Shown: positions 26,957 through 36,406 of the stretch, in pieces
How the letters are laid out: the number at the start of each line of letters is the position of its first letter
Position numbering within the stretch: the first letter of the stretch is position 1
Assembly: GCF_946482605.1 (NCBI RefSeq)
Contig: NZ_CAMLSE010000003.1
Coordinates: 372,001-436,000 of the forward strand
Direction: 5' to 3'
Length of the DNA stretch: 64,000 nt
Source: an uncultured Dyadobacter sp.
GTDB lineage: Bacteria > Bacteroidota > Bacteroidia > Cytophagales > Spirosomataceae
Notes under the pieces: generated by a model
Told to the model about the DNA's origin: nothing
Database searches by the model: none
What the model saw: the letters and a program-made list of their open reading frames with translations, nothing else
Program-made: the position numbers and the translations under genes

Positions 26957-28771
26957 TTAATACCCGGTGTTTTGTGGAAAAGCAGGTCCGTCCACAACTC
27001 TATCGATCTGTGACTGAGGAATCGGCCGGAGCATATTAAAATCCTTCACAAAAGGGGCCGCTTCCTGGTTCCATTCCTTCACACGCCTCACGAGCGACCG
27101 TGTGCGTACGAGATCGTGCCACCGCTGCCACTCCCCGAAAAATTCCCGGCTGCGCTCATCGAGGATAAAATCGAGGGTAACATCCGCACCGGTAATGGTC
27201 ATGGCTGCTACGGCGGCCGCATTCTGCGCGGTGGTGTTGCTTTTCCGGAATGCGGCGCGGTGCCGCACGACATTGATCAGGTTTGCGGCCTTTGCTGCAT
27301 CGCCCGCCTTGAAATGAGCCTCCGCACCGGTCATGTAAACGTCCGAAAAGCGGTACAGAACGCAGGGCCTCGTGGAAGGGTCATTGAAATTGGCACCCCG
27401 GCTGGGGTCCATGAATTTCTTTAAAGCCGGGAAAATACCGTTATTCCAAAGACTGGGCGGCACCACAATGCCCTTGAATGGCCTGGTTCCGACAAACTGC
27501 GGCGCACCGGGAACTTCATAATCCGGCAGCCACACCGCAGTGTCCGAGCCTGCCACGGTGGTATAGCCGATTCCCCGGCTGTTGTTGGCCGCATTGGCGG
27601 CATTGGTGATGGATGTATTGGAAATGTAAACAGTGTAAAACGAATTGGCAAACCGCGAATCGACATTCCGGTTGGTAAATGCCTGGTCCAGAAAATAGTT
27701 CTTGCCCGCATGCGGACCGGTAGCCAGCTTGTCGGAATTGGGGCGCATCCGGATATAGGGTCGACCGTAATACGAGTCGCGGATCATGCCCGAAGTACCG
27801 CTGTTGACGAACCCGCCCGCCGCGCTTTTAATGGAGTTGATGCCGCTGTTGTTCGGGTAGTTCCAATTGGTAAACCATGGGCTGAGGTTTTGCGCCGCGC
27901 CACCTCCCGCTGCGCCTCCCACGCTGTAATATCCATATTTCGGATCGAGCACGTGATCGCTCACGAACATCGTTTCCTTACCGTAGTCATTGGCGGGCAC
28001 GAATGCATCGCCGTAATCCTGCCAAAGATCCAGGCCGTAAGCCGATTTGCCGGCGATGATCTCGTCGCACAACGTCGCTGCCTTCGTAAAGTCGGCGGCG
28101 GTATTGTTCAGCCAGCCGCGGGTCAGATAGGCTTTCGCCAGCAAAAACTGCGCAACAGGCTTGGTTGCGGCCTTGCCCAGGAATGGTGCCGTGGGCTGAT
28201 TGGGCAGATCGGCCGCCGCCTCGGTAAGGTCCTTGATGATCAATTCATAAACCGCCGCCGCGGGCTGGCGCGATGCAGCCTGGGAGGGAACCGTGATGAA
28301 CTCGGTATGCAAAGGCACGTCACCCCAGGTTTGCACCAGATAGAAATACCAGAATGCCCTCAAAAATTTGGCTTGCGCCAGATATTGCTTCCGGGTGGCG
28401 TCGGGAAGCTCGATGGTCTGCCCGTATTGAAGCACGCCGTTCAGGGTATTGATGTCCTGAAAAGCGATACCCCAGGCCGATCCGAAGTTACTGCCGTTCA
28501 ATCCATTGTAAGTATAGGGTATCGGCGTACCCGCACTGAGCCCCTGGATGAATTCGTCGGTACCGGCTTGCATTTCAACCGTAAACCCTTCGGTTCCCCA
28601 TTGACTGCGTATATCATTGTAGACCCCGGCAATGCCGCCCAGCACGCCCGACGGGCTGTTAAAATAGGAAGGAACGATCTGGGATTGCGGATGTTCTTCG
28701 AGTACTTTTTCACATCCCGAGCCGATCAGGACAACCAGGCTCGCGGTGAACAGGTTCTTTATAGCTTTCAT
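26957..28771 (-). CDS. SusD/RagB-family nutrient-binding lipoprotein (locus 2)
   Basis: A 604-residue surface glycan-binding lipoprotein. The signal peptide ends at a lipobox (VVLIGSGC), followed by the family motif VLEEHPQSQIVPSYFNSP. TPR-like helices include AKFLRAFWYFYLVQTWGDVP. The C-terminal part has the usual VNVVRHRAA and RSREFFGEWQRWHDLVRT segments. It begins seven bases after the SusC stop and is followed by GH43. It should form the lid on the partner transporter. Confidence 0.94.
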   Translation of the reverse strand: MKAIKNLFTASLVVLIGSGCEKVLEEHPQSQIVPSYFNSPSGVLGGIAGVYNDIRSQWGTEGFTVEMQAGTDEFIQGLSAGTPIPYTYNGLNGSNFGSAWGIAFQDINTLNGVLQYGQTIELPDATRKQYLAQAKFLRAFWYFYLVQTWGDVPLHTEFITVPSQAASRQPAAAVYELIIKDLTEAAADLPNQPTAPFLGKAATKPVAQFLLAKAYLTRGWLNNTAADFTKAATLCDEIIAGKSAYGLDLWQDYGDAFVPANDYGKETMFVSDHVLDPKYGYYSVGGAAGGGAAQNLSPWFTNWNYPNNSGINSIKSAAGGFVNSGTSGMIRDSYYGRPYIRMRPNSDKLATGPHAGKNYFLDQAFTNRNVDSRFANSFYTVYISNTSITNAANAANNSRGIGYTTVAGSDTAVWLPDYEVPGAPQFVGTRPFKGIVVPPSLWNNGIFPALKKFMDPSRGANFNDPSTRPCVLYRFSDVYMTGAEAHFKAGDAAKAANLINVVRHRAAFRKSNTTAQNAAAVAAMTITGADVTLDFILDERSREFFGEWQRWHDLVRTRSLVRRVKEWNQEAAPFVKDFNMLRPIPQSQIDRVVDGPAFPQNTGY

Positions 28772-28778
28772 AGTCGGA

Positions 28779-31700
28779 TTAGAATTTGAGGTTTACACCC
28801 ACGGTAAATTGTCTCACCGGCGGATTATTGAGGTTTACGGCAATCTGACGCTCGGGAGCACCACGTTCGCTGGCGCCTTGCGGGTTGAGCGTTGACTGGC
28901 CGCTGGCATAGCTGTTTCCTTCCGGGTCGACAGCCAGGTTGTCCCTTACCAAAGGCGAATAAATGATGAATGGGTTGGTCAGGTTGACATAGATCCTCGC
29001 CGAAGTAGCACCGATCTTTTTGACCAGGTCGCTCGCAAATGTGTAGCCCAGGTTAATGCTCCTGCATTTGATGAACGAACCGTCATAATAACCCAGCGTC
29101 GAACCGAAATTGGCCACAGCGCTGCTGGCGTCGGGAGCGGGGAATGCGTTGGTCGGATTGGTGTCGGTCCAGTAATCCACTTTCATCTGGTTCACACGGC
29201 TTTGGTTAAAGAATGCAAACCCACCCGATCCTGTCGAGTTACCGGTCAGGTAAGGGACGAGCACCTTCATACCCATGCGTGCATAGGTAACAATGGAGGC
29301 GTCAAAATTCCCGAAACTGAAACGGTTGGTAAGTCCTCCCTCCCATTTAGGCTGAAAATTACCCAGGATCTGCCGGTCGCCCGCATCGATTTTGCCATCC
29401 GCATTCAAATCTTCCACCCGGATCTGCCCCGGGAATTGTACAGGAGAGGTCTGCTTGGCAAGGGTTCCGTTCTCCGCGTCGCTGAGCTGCCATATCCCCA
29501 GCTTTTTGTAATCATAAATCACTGATAGCGGCTGCCCCACAAACCATCCGGCACCCAGATTAGCCTTTTCTGCCGGTGTAGTCAACTGCGTGATCTTTTC
29601 GCGGTTGAAAAAATAGGTCGCATCCACACTCCAGTTAAATTCTTTCGGCTTTCGGGCGATCTCGAAAGTGACGGCTACTTCCAGCCCCTTCCCTTCCGTC
29701 CTCCCCAGGTTTTTCAAGGTCGAACCGGCCCCATTGCTCGGCGGCAGCGGAACAGACAGGAGAATGTCCTTCGTTTTCTGATGGTACCAGTCCACCGAAC
29801 CGGTGACGCGGTTGTTGAGGAAGCCAAAGTCGATGCCGATATCCACCTGCGATGTCGATTGCCAGCTCAGGTTGCTGGCCGGGAGGCTGGTAACCGTATA
29901 GGCCAGCTGCTGCCCTGCCGTACCCGTTCCGAAGTTGTAATATCCTGCCGATAATGCACCCAGCGTTGAATAGGCGCCCACATTCCTGTTCCCGGATATG
30001 CCCCAGCCCCCGCGCAGTTTGAGGTTGGAAACGAAGCCGACGGTTTTCATAAATCCTTCCTCGGCAACATTCCAGCCCAGGCCGATAGCCGGGTAATTGA
30101 AATACTGGTTGCCCGGAGACAGCGTGGATGAACCATCGCGCCGCAAAGTCAATGTCAGCAAGTAGCGGTCGGCGTAGCTGTAATTAAGCCTTCCCATGTA
30201 CGATAGCAAGCCGGTTTCCGAAAACGAGTTCCCAAAGTCCGAATTCGCAACCGGCTGGCCTGACGCGAGCGAGAAGTTCGAGGTTTTAATGTAGTCTGCC
30301 GGCACGCCCGTCACGGTAAAGCGGCTGCCCAGGGAATGGTTTTTAGTGTATTCATAAAGTGCGGTGAAGCCTAATTTATGTTTATCTGCAAAGGTCTTGT
30401 CGAAATACAGCAAGTGTTGCAGGTTCACATCCCAGTATTCCGTGTTGCTGATCTCCGCCGTGGACGACGATTGAACGGTGGCTGAGTTGAAGTAGGTCAG
30501 TGGCCCATTATAGCCATTGTAGTTGGACTGACTGAAATTCAAACCCGCATTGAACCGGTATTTCAAGCCCGGCAGGATATTCACTTCGGCATACAGACTG
30601 TTGAAAGTCCTCAGCGAACGGGTGCGACCCAGAAACGAATCCTTTTTGGTCAGCATCGTGAGCGGGCTTACACCGGCCGCGTCGATGGAGCCTTCAGAGG
30701 GGAACGTGTTCACGGTGCCATCGGGGTTGTAAGGCGACGCGAGCGGTGTGAGGCGCACCAGCCCACCCGGTACACCTCCCCCGCCGGGCGTGTTCTGGTA
30801 GGTCATGGTGTTCAGCGTATTCAGCCCGATCCGGATGTTTTTTCCAATTTTCTGGTCAAGGGTCGCGCGGAGATTGAAACGCTGAAAATTCTGATTGGGG
30901 ATGATACCTGTCTCATTAAAATACCCCAAACCGAGCGAGTACTGCGTATTTTCGACACCACCCTGCATGCCAAGCTGATGATTAGACATAAAGCCTGGCT
31001 TGTAAATCAGATCCTGCCAGTCGGTGGATACCCCGTTATCGAGCGCTTCCTGTTCTTTGGGCGTGAGCAGATAGCCGGATGTACCGGGGCTCGTGCGGTT
31101 GTACTTGGCTGCATCCGCCTTGAATTGGGCATATTCCGGGCCATTCATGACGTTGAATTTACCCATGATCCGCGTTTCTCCGTGATAGCCATCGTAGCTG
31201 AATACCGGTTTGCCTACTTTCCCCCTCTTGGTCGTAACCAGGATCACGCCGCCAGCACCGCGCGAACCGTAGATCGCCGTCGCCGAAGCATCCTTCAACA
31301 CTTCTAGGCTGAGGATATCGTCGGGGTTAATGTCGTTCAGGCCGCCGAATGGTATCCCGTCGACCACCACGAGCGGGCCGTCCAATCCATCGCTCGATCC
31401 TGAACTGGTGGTAAGCGTCCTGTTTCCCCTGATCCTGATCTGTCCCTGCGAACCGGGCGTGCTTCCGTTACTGATAATGGACACGCCTGCCGCACGGCCT
31501 TTGAGCTGACTGATGAGGTTCGGTGCCGGAACTTCCTTCAATGTTGATTCGCTCACCGAAACCACCGAGCCGGTCACATCCCGCTTGCGTTGGGTCCCGT
31601 AACCGACCACCACGACCTCTTCCAGCACCTTGTGATCAGGAACCAGCGACACATTGATCGTTTTCTGGTTGCCTACCAGCACTTCCCTGGAAACATAACC

Positions 31701-32054
31701 TACCAGCGAGAACACCAATACGGTAGGCTCGCTGTCGGGAACCGTAATTTTGAAATTGCCTTCCCCGTCGGCGATGGTGCCGCGTGTAGTCGACTTGATC
31801 AGGATACTGGTGCCGGGGAGCGCGTCGCCTCCCTCCCCGGTGACCTTTCCGGTAATTTCGACTTCCGCCACATCCGCGACGTAACGCGAGGCGGCAACAA
31901 GGTGCGGACTGTGGGCGAAACTAACCGGACCCACCGCCACGGCCAACAGCATGGGCAATGCAACGGTCCGGAAGGCATTCAGCCGGTTTCTGTCATTCAG
32001 TAAAAAGTAGCGCATAGGCTTACAGGGTTTTTGTTGAAAGTTTTTATTTGTCAT
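28779..32054 (-). CDS. SusC/RagA TonB-dependent transporter (locus 2)
   Basis: A 1091-residue outer-membrane transporter. It has a signal peptide region (about 25-50), a carboxypeptidase-regulatory-like domain (about 65-145), EEVVVVGYG, plug (KDASATAIYGSRGAGGVILV) and barrel ending in FTVGVNLKF. Unlike the SusC of locus 1 it has no STN domain, matching control by an HTCS rather than by a sigma/anti-sigma pair. An alternative ATG at 32015 (MRYFLLNDRN) is possible; I keep 32054 because of its A-rich context. It is divergent from the HTCS regulator gene. Confidence 0.93.
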   Translation of the reverse strand: MTNKNFQQKPCKPMRYFLLNDRNRLNAFRTVALPMLLAVAVGPVSFAHSPHLVAASRYVADVAEVEITGKVTGEGGDALPGTSILIKSTTRGTIADGEGNFKITVPDSEPTVLVFSLVGYVSREVLVGNQKTINVSLVPDHKVLEEVVVVGYGTQRKRDVTGSVVSVSESTLKEVPAPNLISQLKGRAAGVSIISNGSTPGSQGQIRIRGNRTLTTSSGSSDGLDGPLVVVDGIPFGGLNDINPDDILSLEVLKDASATAIYGSRGAGGVILVTTKRGKVGKPVFSYDGYHGETRIMGKFNVMNGPEYAQFKADAAKYNRTSPGTSGYLLTPKEQEALDNGVSTDWQDLIYKPGFMSNHQLGMQGGVENTQYSLGLGYFNETGIIPNQNFQRFNLRATLDQKIGKNIRIGLNTLNTMTYQNTPGGGGVPGGLVRLTPLASPYNPDGTVNTFPSEGSIDAAGVSPLTMLTKKDSFLGRTRSLRTFNSLYAEVNILPGLKYRFNAGLNFSQSNYNGYNGPLTYFNSATVQSSSTAEISNTEYWDVNLQHLLYFDKTFADKHKLGFTALYEYTKNHSLGSRFTVTGVPADYIKTSNFSLASGQPVANSDFGNSFSETGLLSYMGRLNYSYADRYLLTLTLRRDGSSTLSPGNQYFNYPAIGLGWNVAEEGFMKTVGFVSNLKLRGGWGISGNRNVGAYSTLGALSAGYYNFGTGTAGQQLAYTVTSLPASNLSWQSTSQVDIGIDFGFLNNRVTGSVDWYHQKTKDILLSVPLPPSNGAGSTLKNLGRTEGKGLEVAVTFEIARKPKEFNWSVDATYFFNREKITQLTTPAEKANLGAGWFVGQPLSVIYDYKKLGIWQLSDAENGTLAKQTSPVQFPGQIRVEDLNADGKIDAGDRQILGNFQPKWEGGLTNRFSFGNFDASIVTYARMGMKVLVPYLTGNSTGSGGFAFFNQSRVNQMKVDYWTDTNPTNAFPAPDASSAVANFGSTLGYYDGSFIKCRSINLGYTFASDLVKKIGATSARIYVNLTNPFIIYSPLVRDNLAVDPEGNSYASGQSTLNPQGASERGAPERQIAVNLNNPPVRQFTVGVNLKF

Positions 32055-32112
32055 TTTGACATTATATTTTTAGAACATAACTTTCCGTAGATTATATTTA
32101 AATAATTGCTGA

Positions 32113-32120
32113 CAAAAGTA
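32113..32120 (-). promoter_or_regulatory. Candidate -7 box for SusC of locus 2
   Basis: On the minus strand TACTTTTG matches TAnnTTTG, 58 bases before the SusC start, in the divergent gap shared with the HTCS gene. No clear TTTG -33 element lies at 19-21 bases, as is common where an activator is needed. Confidence 0.35.
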
Positions 32121-32245
32121 GTGCAGCTGCAAGGTCGCCCGTGAGCACGTTTGTTCAAATTATGGAGACAAATGTTCAAAACAGGGCGGAAAGAGACGGA
32201 TTCGAAGACAAAGTTGTACGAAACAGATGCACCCGACGGAATGAA

Positions 32246-35200
32246 ATGCGGTTCTGTCGTCTCATTAAAAAACAAGTCACTCCCAGGTTAAACTTGAAAC
32301 AATACCGAGTACTCCGCTTCCTGAAAACCCTGCTTCCGATGGTGTTGATCATCGCGAACGGGCTGGTCTTAGCCCAAAGCGAACCACCCCGGTTTACGGC
32401 GATCACTTCCATGGACGGGCTATCATCCAGCACCGTCACTGCGATTTTAAAGGACCGGTACGGCCTGATCTGGTTCGCGACAGACGATGGGCTCAACAAA
32501 TTTGACGGAACGGGCTTCACCGTGTACCGGCATAACAAGAAAGATTCTACCTCCCTGAAATCAAACGACATCTCCGCCCTCTATGAAGACCGCGGCGGCC
32601 GGATATGGGTCGGCACGATCATGGGGTCCCTGCATGTATACGACCGCAGAAGGGACTCGTTCCGGCGGATCAAAACCTATCACAGCATTAATTCGATTTG
32701 CGAGGACGAAACGGGCAGCATATGGGCAGGCACCACACAAGGGCTTGTCATGATCGATCCCCGGACACATATCGTAACCACGCTCAATGCCGGCAACCGC
32801 ATACCGGTACAGCTCGCACGAGAGCACGTGCACCGGGTGTTCCGCGATCGCAGCAAACAAATGTGGGTAGGTACCCAAAGCGGCCTTTTCAGGTTACTGT
32901 CCGGCCAAAAGCGTTTTGTTCCCGTCGATTTCTCCGGTGGGCAAGCGGGGTCGGGAGGAGGCCATTTCGTAACGGCGATTGCCGAAGACAGCACCGGACG
33001 CATGTGGGTCGGTACGCAGAACGGCCTGCATGTGCTTTCGGAGGGAAAATGGGTACGAAGTTTTAGTTACCAACGCGGGGACATCCACTCGATCAGCAGC
33101 AATATGATCTTTGCGATTGGCGCTCAGAGCCGTTCGGAAGTCTGGATCTGTACCGACGGCGGGCTGAATATCATGAATACCGGCACGGGCCGCGTGGCCC
33201 GTCTTGCACCCGACCCACGCACACAATTCAGTATAACGAACAAGTCTATACGCAGCATACTCATCGACCCGGCAGGCATTTGCTGGCTGGGAACCTATAA
33301 GGGAGGCGTCAATAAATATGACCGGAATCTGACACTCTTCGGGCTGAAACGATGCGATCCTTACGACCCCTATGGCCTCAATGCACCGTTTGTGACCTCC
33401 TTTGCCGAGGACCCGAATGGCGATATTTTCGTCGGAACCGATGACGGCGGGCTCAACCTTTACCATCGCAAGACCAATCTTTTCAGCAAATACACCATTA
33501 ATCCAAAAAACAAGGCGGCCTCTTCCGGCCTTGCCGTGCTTTCGCTGGCACTCACTGCTCCGGATGCATTGTGGATCGGGACGTTTCAGGACGGGCTTTT
33601 CAGGCTTAACCCGGCGACGGGCGGGTATGAACAATTCACACAGGGGCCGGAGCCCTCTTCACTGGGTAATAACAACATTTTCGCCCTTTGTAAAGACAGT
33701 AAGGGGAAGCTTTGGATCGGTACAAACGGCGGAGGCGTCAACATTTTTCACCCCGACACCCGGCAATTTGAACGGCTTTTCAGCGCCGGCACTGCCCTTC
33801 GCAACCGCATTATCCCCTTGAATGCCTACATCCGCGCGATTGTGGAAGACCGGCACGGGAAATTCTGGATCGGCTCCCATGGCACAGGCATCGCTGTTTT
33901 CGACCCCGAAAAGCGGATATCCGTACTGCTGGACAGGGAAAATGCAGACCTGCCAAGCAACAATGTGCTTTCCATCCTGGAAGACAGCCAGGGGAACATC
34001 TGGGCAGGCACAGGCGGTGAAGGTTTGGCATTATTTGACCCACAGAAACAGACATTTACGACCTACGGGGTAAAGGAGGGGCTTTCGAGCGGGATGATCA
34101 ATAAAGTACTGGAAGATGCGCAGGGACGTATTTGGGTGAGCACCAATGAAGGGATCAGTTGTTTTGACCTAAAAAGAAAGAAATTCACCAACTATACAGC
34201 CTATAACGGATTGCAAAACAACACTTTTGCATTAGGAGCCGGCCTTCGTACTTCGGACCATATGCTGTTTTTCGGCGGCATTGCCGGCTTCAATTATTTC
34301 GACACCCGGGGCCTTAAAAAAAGTCCGGGCCGGACGCCGGTAATCCTGAAAGAACTGAAAGTCGGGAACCGGACGATCACTTCCGTCGACTCCAACATGA
34401 TCGACGCCGACATTGCCATCGCCCGATCGATCCGGCTGGATTACAAGCAGAACTTCTCCCTGGGATTTGCCGCCCTGAACTATACTAATCCGAAACAGAC
34501 CACCTACCGCTACCGACTCGTGGGACTTCAGACGGAATGGCACCAGGCCGGGCAGGGTACTTCGGCGAGCTACACTAACCTCAGCCCGGGCGATTACCGT
34601 TTCGAGGTGCAAGCCAGCAGCGACGACACCAACTGGGGCTCGGCTACATCCGTCGCGGTGATCGTCAAACCACCCTTTTACCTGACGATCTATGCCTATG
34701 TTTTCTATGTACTCGCTCCCATTGCCGTGGTATTTCTGATGCGCCGCCGGGGGATTCGCAAATTGAACCGGAAATTCAGCGAGGAGCAGGCCCGGAGGGA
34801 AACCGAGCGTGCGCAGGAGCTCGACAGAATGAAGATCAAGTTCCTTACCAACCTCAGTCACGAATTCCGTACGCCTATTTCGCTGATCCTGGCACCGATC
34901 GAGAACCTGCTTAGCCAGCAGCCCTCCTATCAGCCGCAGATCATGGCGATCAGGCGCAATGCGAAACGACTCCTCAACCTCGTGGATCAGATACTGGATT
35001 TCAGGAATTTGCAGGATCAGGAATTAAAGGCTGATTTACAAACAAACGACATCGTTCCATTCATACGCGATGCCTGCGACTCGTTCAGCGACCTGTCACA
35101 GCGAAAGCGCATCCGATTCACATTCGATAGTGCGGTCGAACACCTGCTGATCGATTTTGACAGCGACAAAATGGAGCGGATCCTTTTCAATCTGCTCTCC

Positions 35201-36406
35201 AATGCATTCAAGTTTACCCCGGAAGGTGGGGAGGTAGCACTTCGGTTAAGCTGCGGGACCGACCATACACAACACAATTGGCTCTATATCCAAATCTCCG
35301 ACAACGGGATCGGCATTGCGAAGGAGCACCATGAGAAGATCTTTGACCGCTTCTTCCAGGACGAGGCCGATACCACCATACTTAACCAGGGCAGCGGGAT
35401 CGGTCTGTCGATCGTAAAAGAATTTGTGCAAATGCACGGCGGGTTTATTACCGTAAGCAGCGCCCCGGGCCAGGGTAGCGTTTTTACGGTTGGTCTTCCC
35501 TGCCGGGAGATGGCATTCAATCCCGTGGAGATCAATCCCGCTCCTTTTACAGATATACCCGGGCCGGAAACCGTCGCGACAGAAAAAACGCCACAAACGG
35601 ATCCTGATGAAACCTCAAAGATCCTGATCGTGGAGGACAATGCGGAGTTCCGGCATTATCTCAAAGAAAACCTGGACGCGCATTACCGCGTACTGGAAGC
35701 CTGCAATGGCAAAGAAGGATGGCAAAAAGTACTGAGCCATCACCCGGACCTGATCGTGAGCGACATCGCTATGCCCGAAATGGACGGGCTCACACTCAGC
35801 CAGAAGATCAAGTCGGATAAGCGGACGAGCCACATTCCGATCATCCTCCTCACCGCATCGGGCGGCGAAGAGCAGCAGCTCAAAGGATTGAATTCGGGAG
35901 CAAACGATTACCTGACCAAACCGTTTAACTTTGAAATACTGAATGTTAAAATCAATAATTTACTGCTGCTCAACAGGCTTCTGAAAGATGTGTATTCAAG
36001 ACAGATACAGGTTTCGGGCGGCGATGCGGAAGTCGAATCCGGCGATGTCAGGCTGCTCAGGGACGTTCTCTCCTATATCGACGACAACCTGAACTCGACA
36101 CAGCTCAGCGTCGAGAACCTGGCGAAGCATGTCGGAATGAGCCGGGGGACGCTGTATACCAGGGTACTGGAAATGAGCGGCCAGACCCCGATCGAGTTCA
36201 TCCGCTCGATCAAGCTGGAAAAAGCAGCTATACTCCTCGAAAAAAGCGACATGAACGTCTCGCAGATTTCATACACGGCCGGATTTGCCACACCCAATTA
36301 TTTTACAAAGTCCTTCAAAGCGAGGTTCAACATGCTGCCTTCGGAGTATAAGGCCATGAAGCGAAAGCCTCTTCGGGAGACGAAAACCGGCGTGCCGGTC
36401 AGCTGA
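32246..36406 (+). CDS. Hybrid two-component system regulator (HTCS)
   Basis: A 1386-residue one-protein signalling system from the ATG at 32246. It has a signal peptide ending near VLAQ, two seven-bladed-type propellers made of Reg_prop repeats (for example LIWFATDDGLNKFDG and RIWVGTQNGLHVL), a Y_Y_Y domain, one membrane helix, HisKA with His 872 (LSHEFRTP), HATPase with DNGIGI, a receiver with Asp 1173 (VSDIAMPEMDG) and a C-terminal AraC-type DNA-binding domain. HTCS proteins bind breakdown oligosaccharides in the periplasm and switch on the neighbouring Sus locus. It is divergent from SusC of locus 2 and is its likely regulator. An upstream in-frame ATG at 32141 is less likely. Its stop overlaps the convergent kinase gene by eight bases. 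Confidence 0.93.
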   Translation: MRFCRLIKKQVTPRLNLKQYRVLRFLKTLLPMVLIIANGLVLAQSEPPRFTAITSMDGLSSSTVTAILKDRYGLIWFATDDGLNKFDGTGFTVYRHNKKDSTSLKSNDISALYEDRGGRIWVGTIMGSLHVYDRRRDSFRRIKTYHSINSICEDETGSIWAGTTQGLVMIDPRTHIVTTLNAGNRIPVQLAREHVHRVFRDRSKQMWVGTQSGLFRLLSGQKRFVPVDFSGGQAGSGGGHFVTAIAEDSTGRMWVGTQNGLHVLSEGKWVRSFSYQRGDIHSISSNMIFAIGAQSRSEVWICTDGGLNIMNTGTGRVARLAPDPRTQFSITNKSIRSILIDPAGICWLGTYKGGVNKYDRNLTLFGLKRCDPYDPYGLNAPFVTSFAEDPNGDIFVGTDDGGLNLYHRKTNLFSKYTINPKNKAASSGLAVLSLALTAPDALWIGTFQDGLFRLNPATGGYEQFTQGPEPSSLGNNNIFALCKDSKGKLWIGTNGGGVNIFHPDTRQFERLFSAGTALRNRIIPLNAYIRAIVEDRHGKFWIGSHGTGIAVFDPEKRISVLLDRENADLPSNNVLSILEDSQGNIWAGTGGEGLALFDPQKQTFTTYGVKEGLSSGMINKVLEDAQGRIWVSTNEGISCFDLKRKKFTNYTAYNGLQNNTFALGAGLRTSDHMLFFGGIAGFNYFDTRGLKKSPGRTPVILKELKVGNRTITSVDSNMIDADIAIARSIRLDYKQNFSLGFAALNYTNPKQTTYRYRLVGLQTEWHQAGQGTSASYTNLSPGDYRFEVQASSDDTNWGSATSVAVIVKPPFYLTIYAYVFYVLAPIAVVFLMRRRGIRKLNRKFSEEQARRETERAQELDRMKIKFLTNLSHEFRTPISLILAPIENLLSQQPSYQPQIMAIRRNAKRLLNLVDQILDFRNLQDQELKADLQTNDIVPFIRDACDSFSDLSQRKRIRFTFDSAVEHLLIDFDSDKMERILFNLLSNAFKFTPEGGEVALRLSCGTDHTQHNWLYIQISDNGIGIAKEHHEKIFDRFFQDEADTTILNQGSGIGLSIVKEFVQMHGGFITVSSAPGQGSVFTVGLPCREMAFNPVEINPAPFTDIPGPETVATEKTPQTDPDETSKILIVEDNAEFRHYLKENLDAHYRVLEACNGKEGWQKVLSHHPDLIVSDIAMPEMDGLTLSQKIKSDKRTSHIPIILLTASGGEEQQLKGLNSGANDYLTKPFNFEILNVKINNLLLLNRLLKDVYSRQIQVSGGDAEVESGDVRLLRDVLSYIDDNLNSTQLSVENLAKHVGMSRGTLYTRVLEMSGQTPIEFIRSIKLEKAAILLEKSDMNVSQISYTAGFATPNYFTKSFKARFNMLPSEYKAMKRKPLRETKTGVPVS

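Noticed and set aside
27710..28789. A 359-codon open frame on the plus strand
   Set aside because: It is antisense to a clear SusD gene and reflects GC-biased codon positions; no domain is visible.
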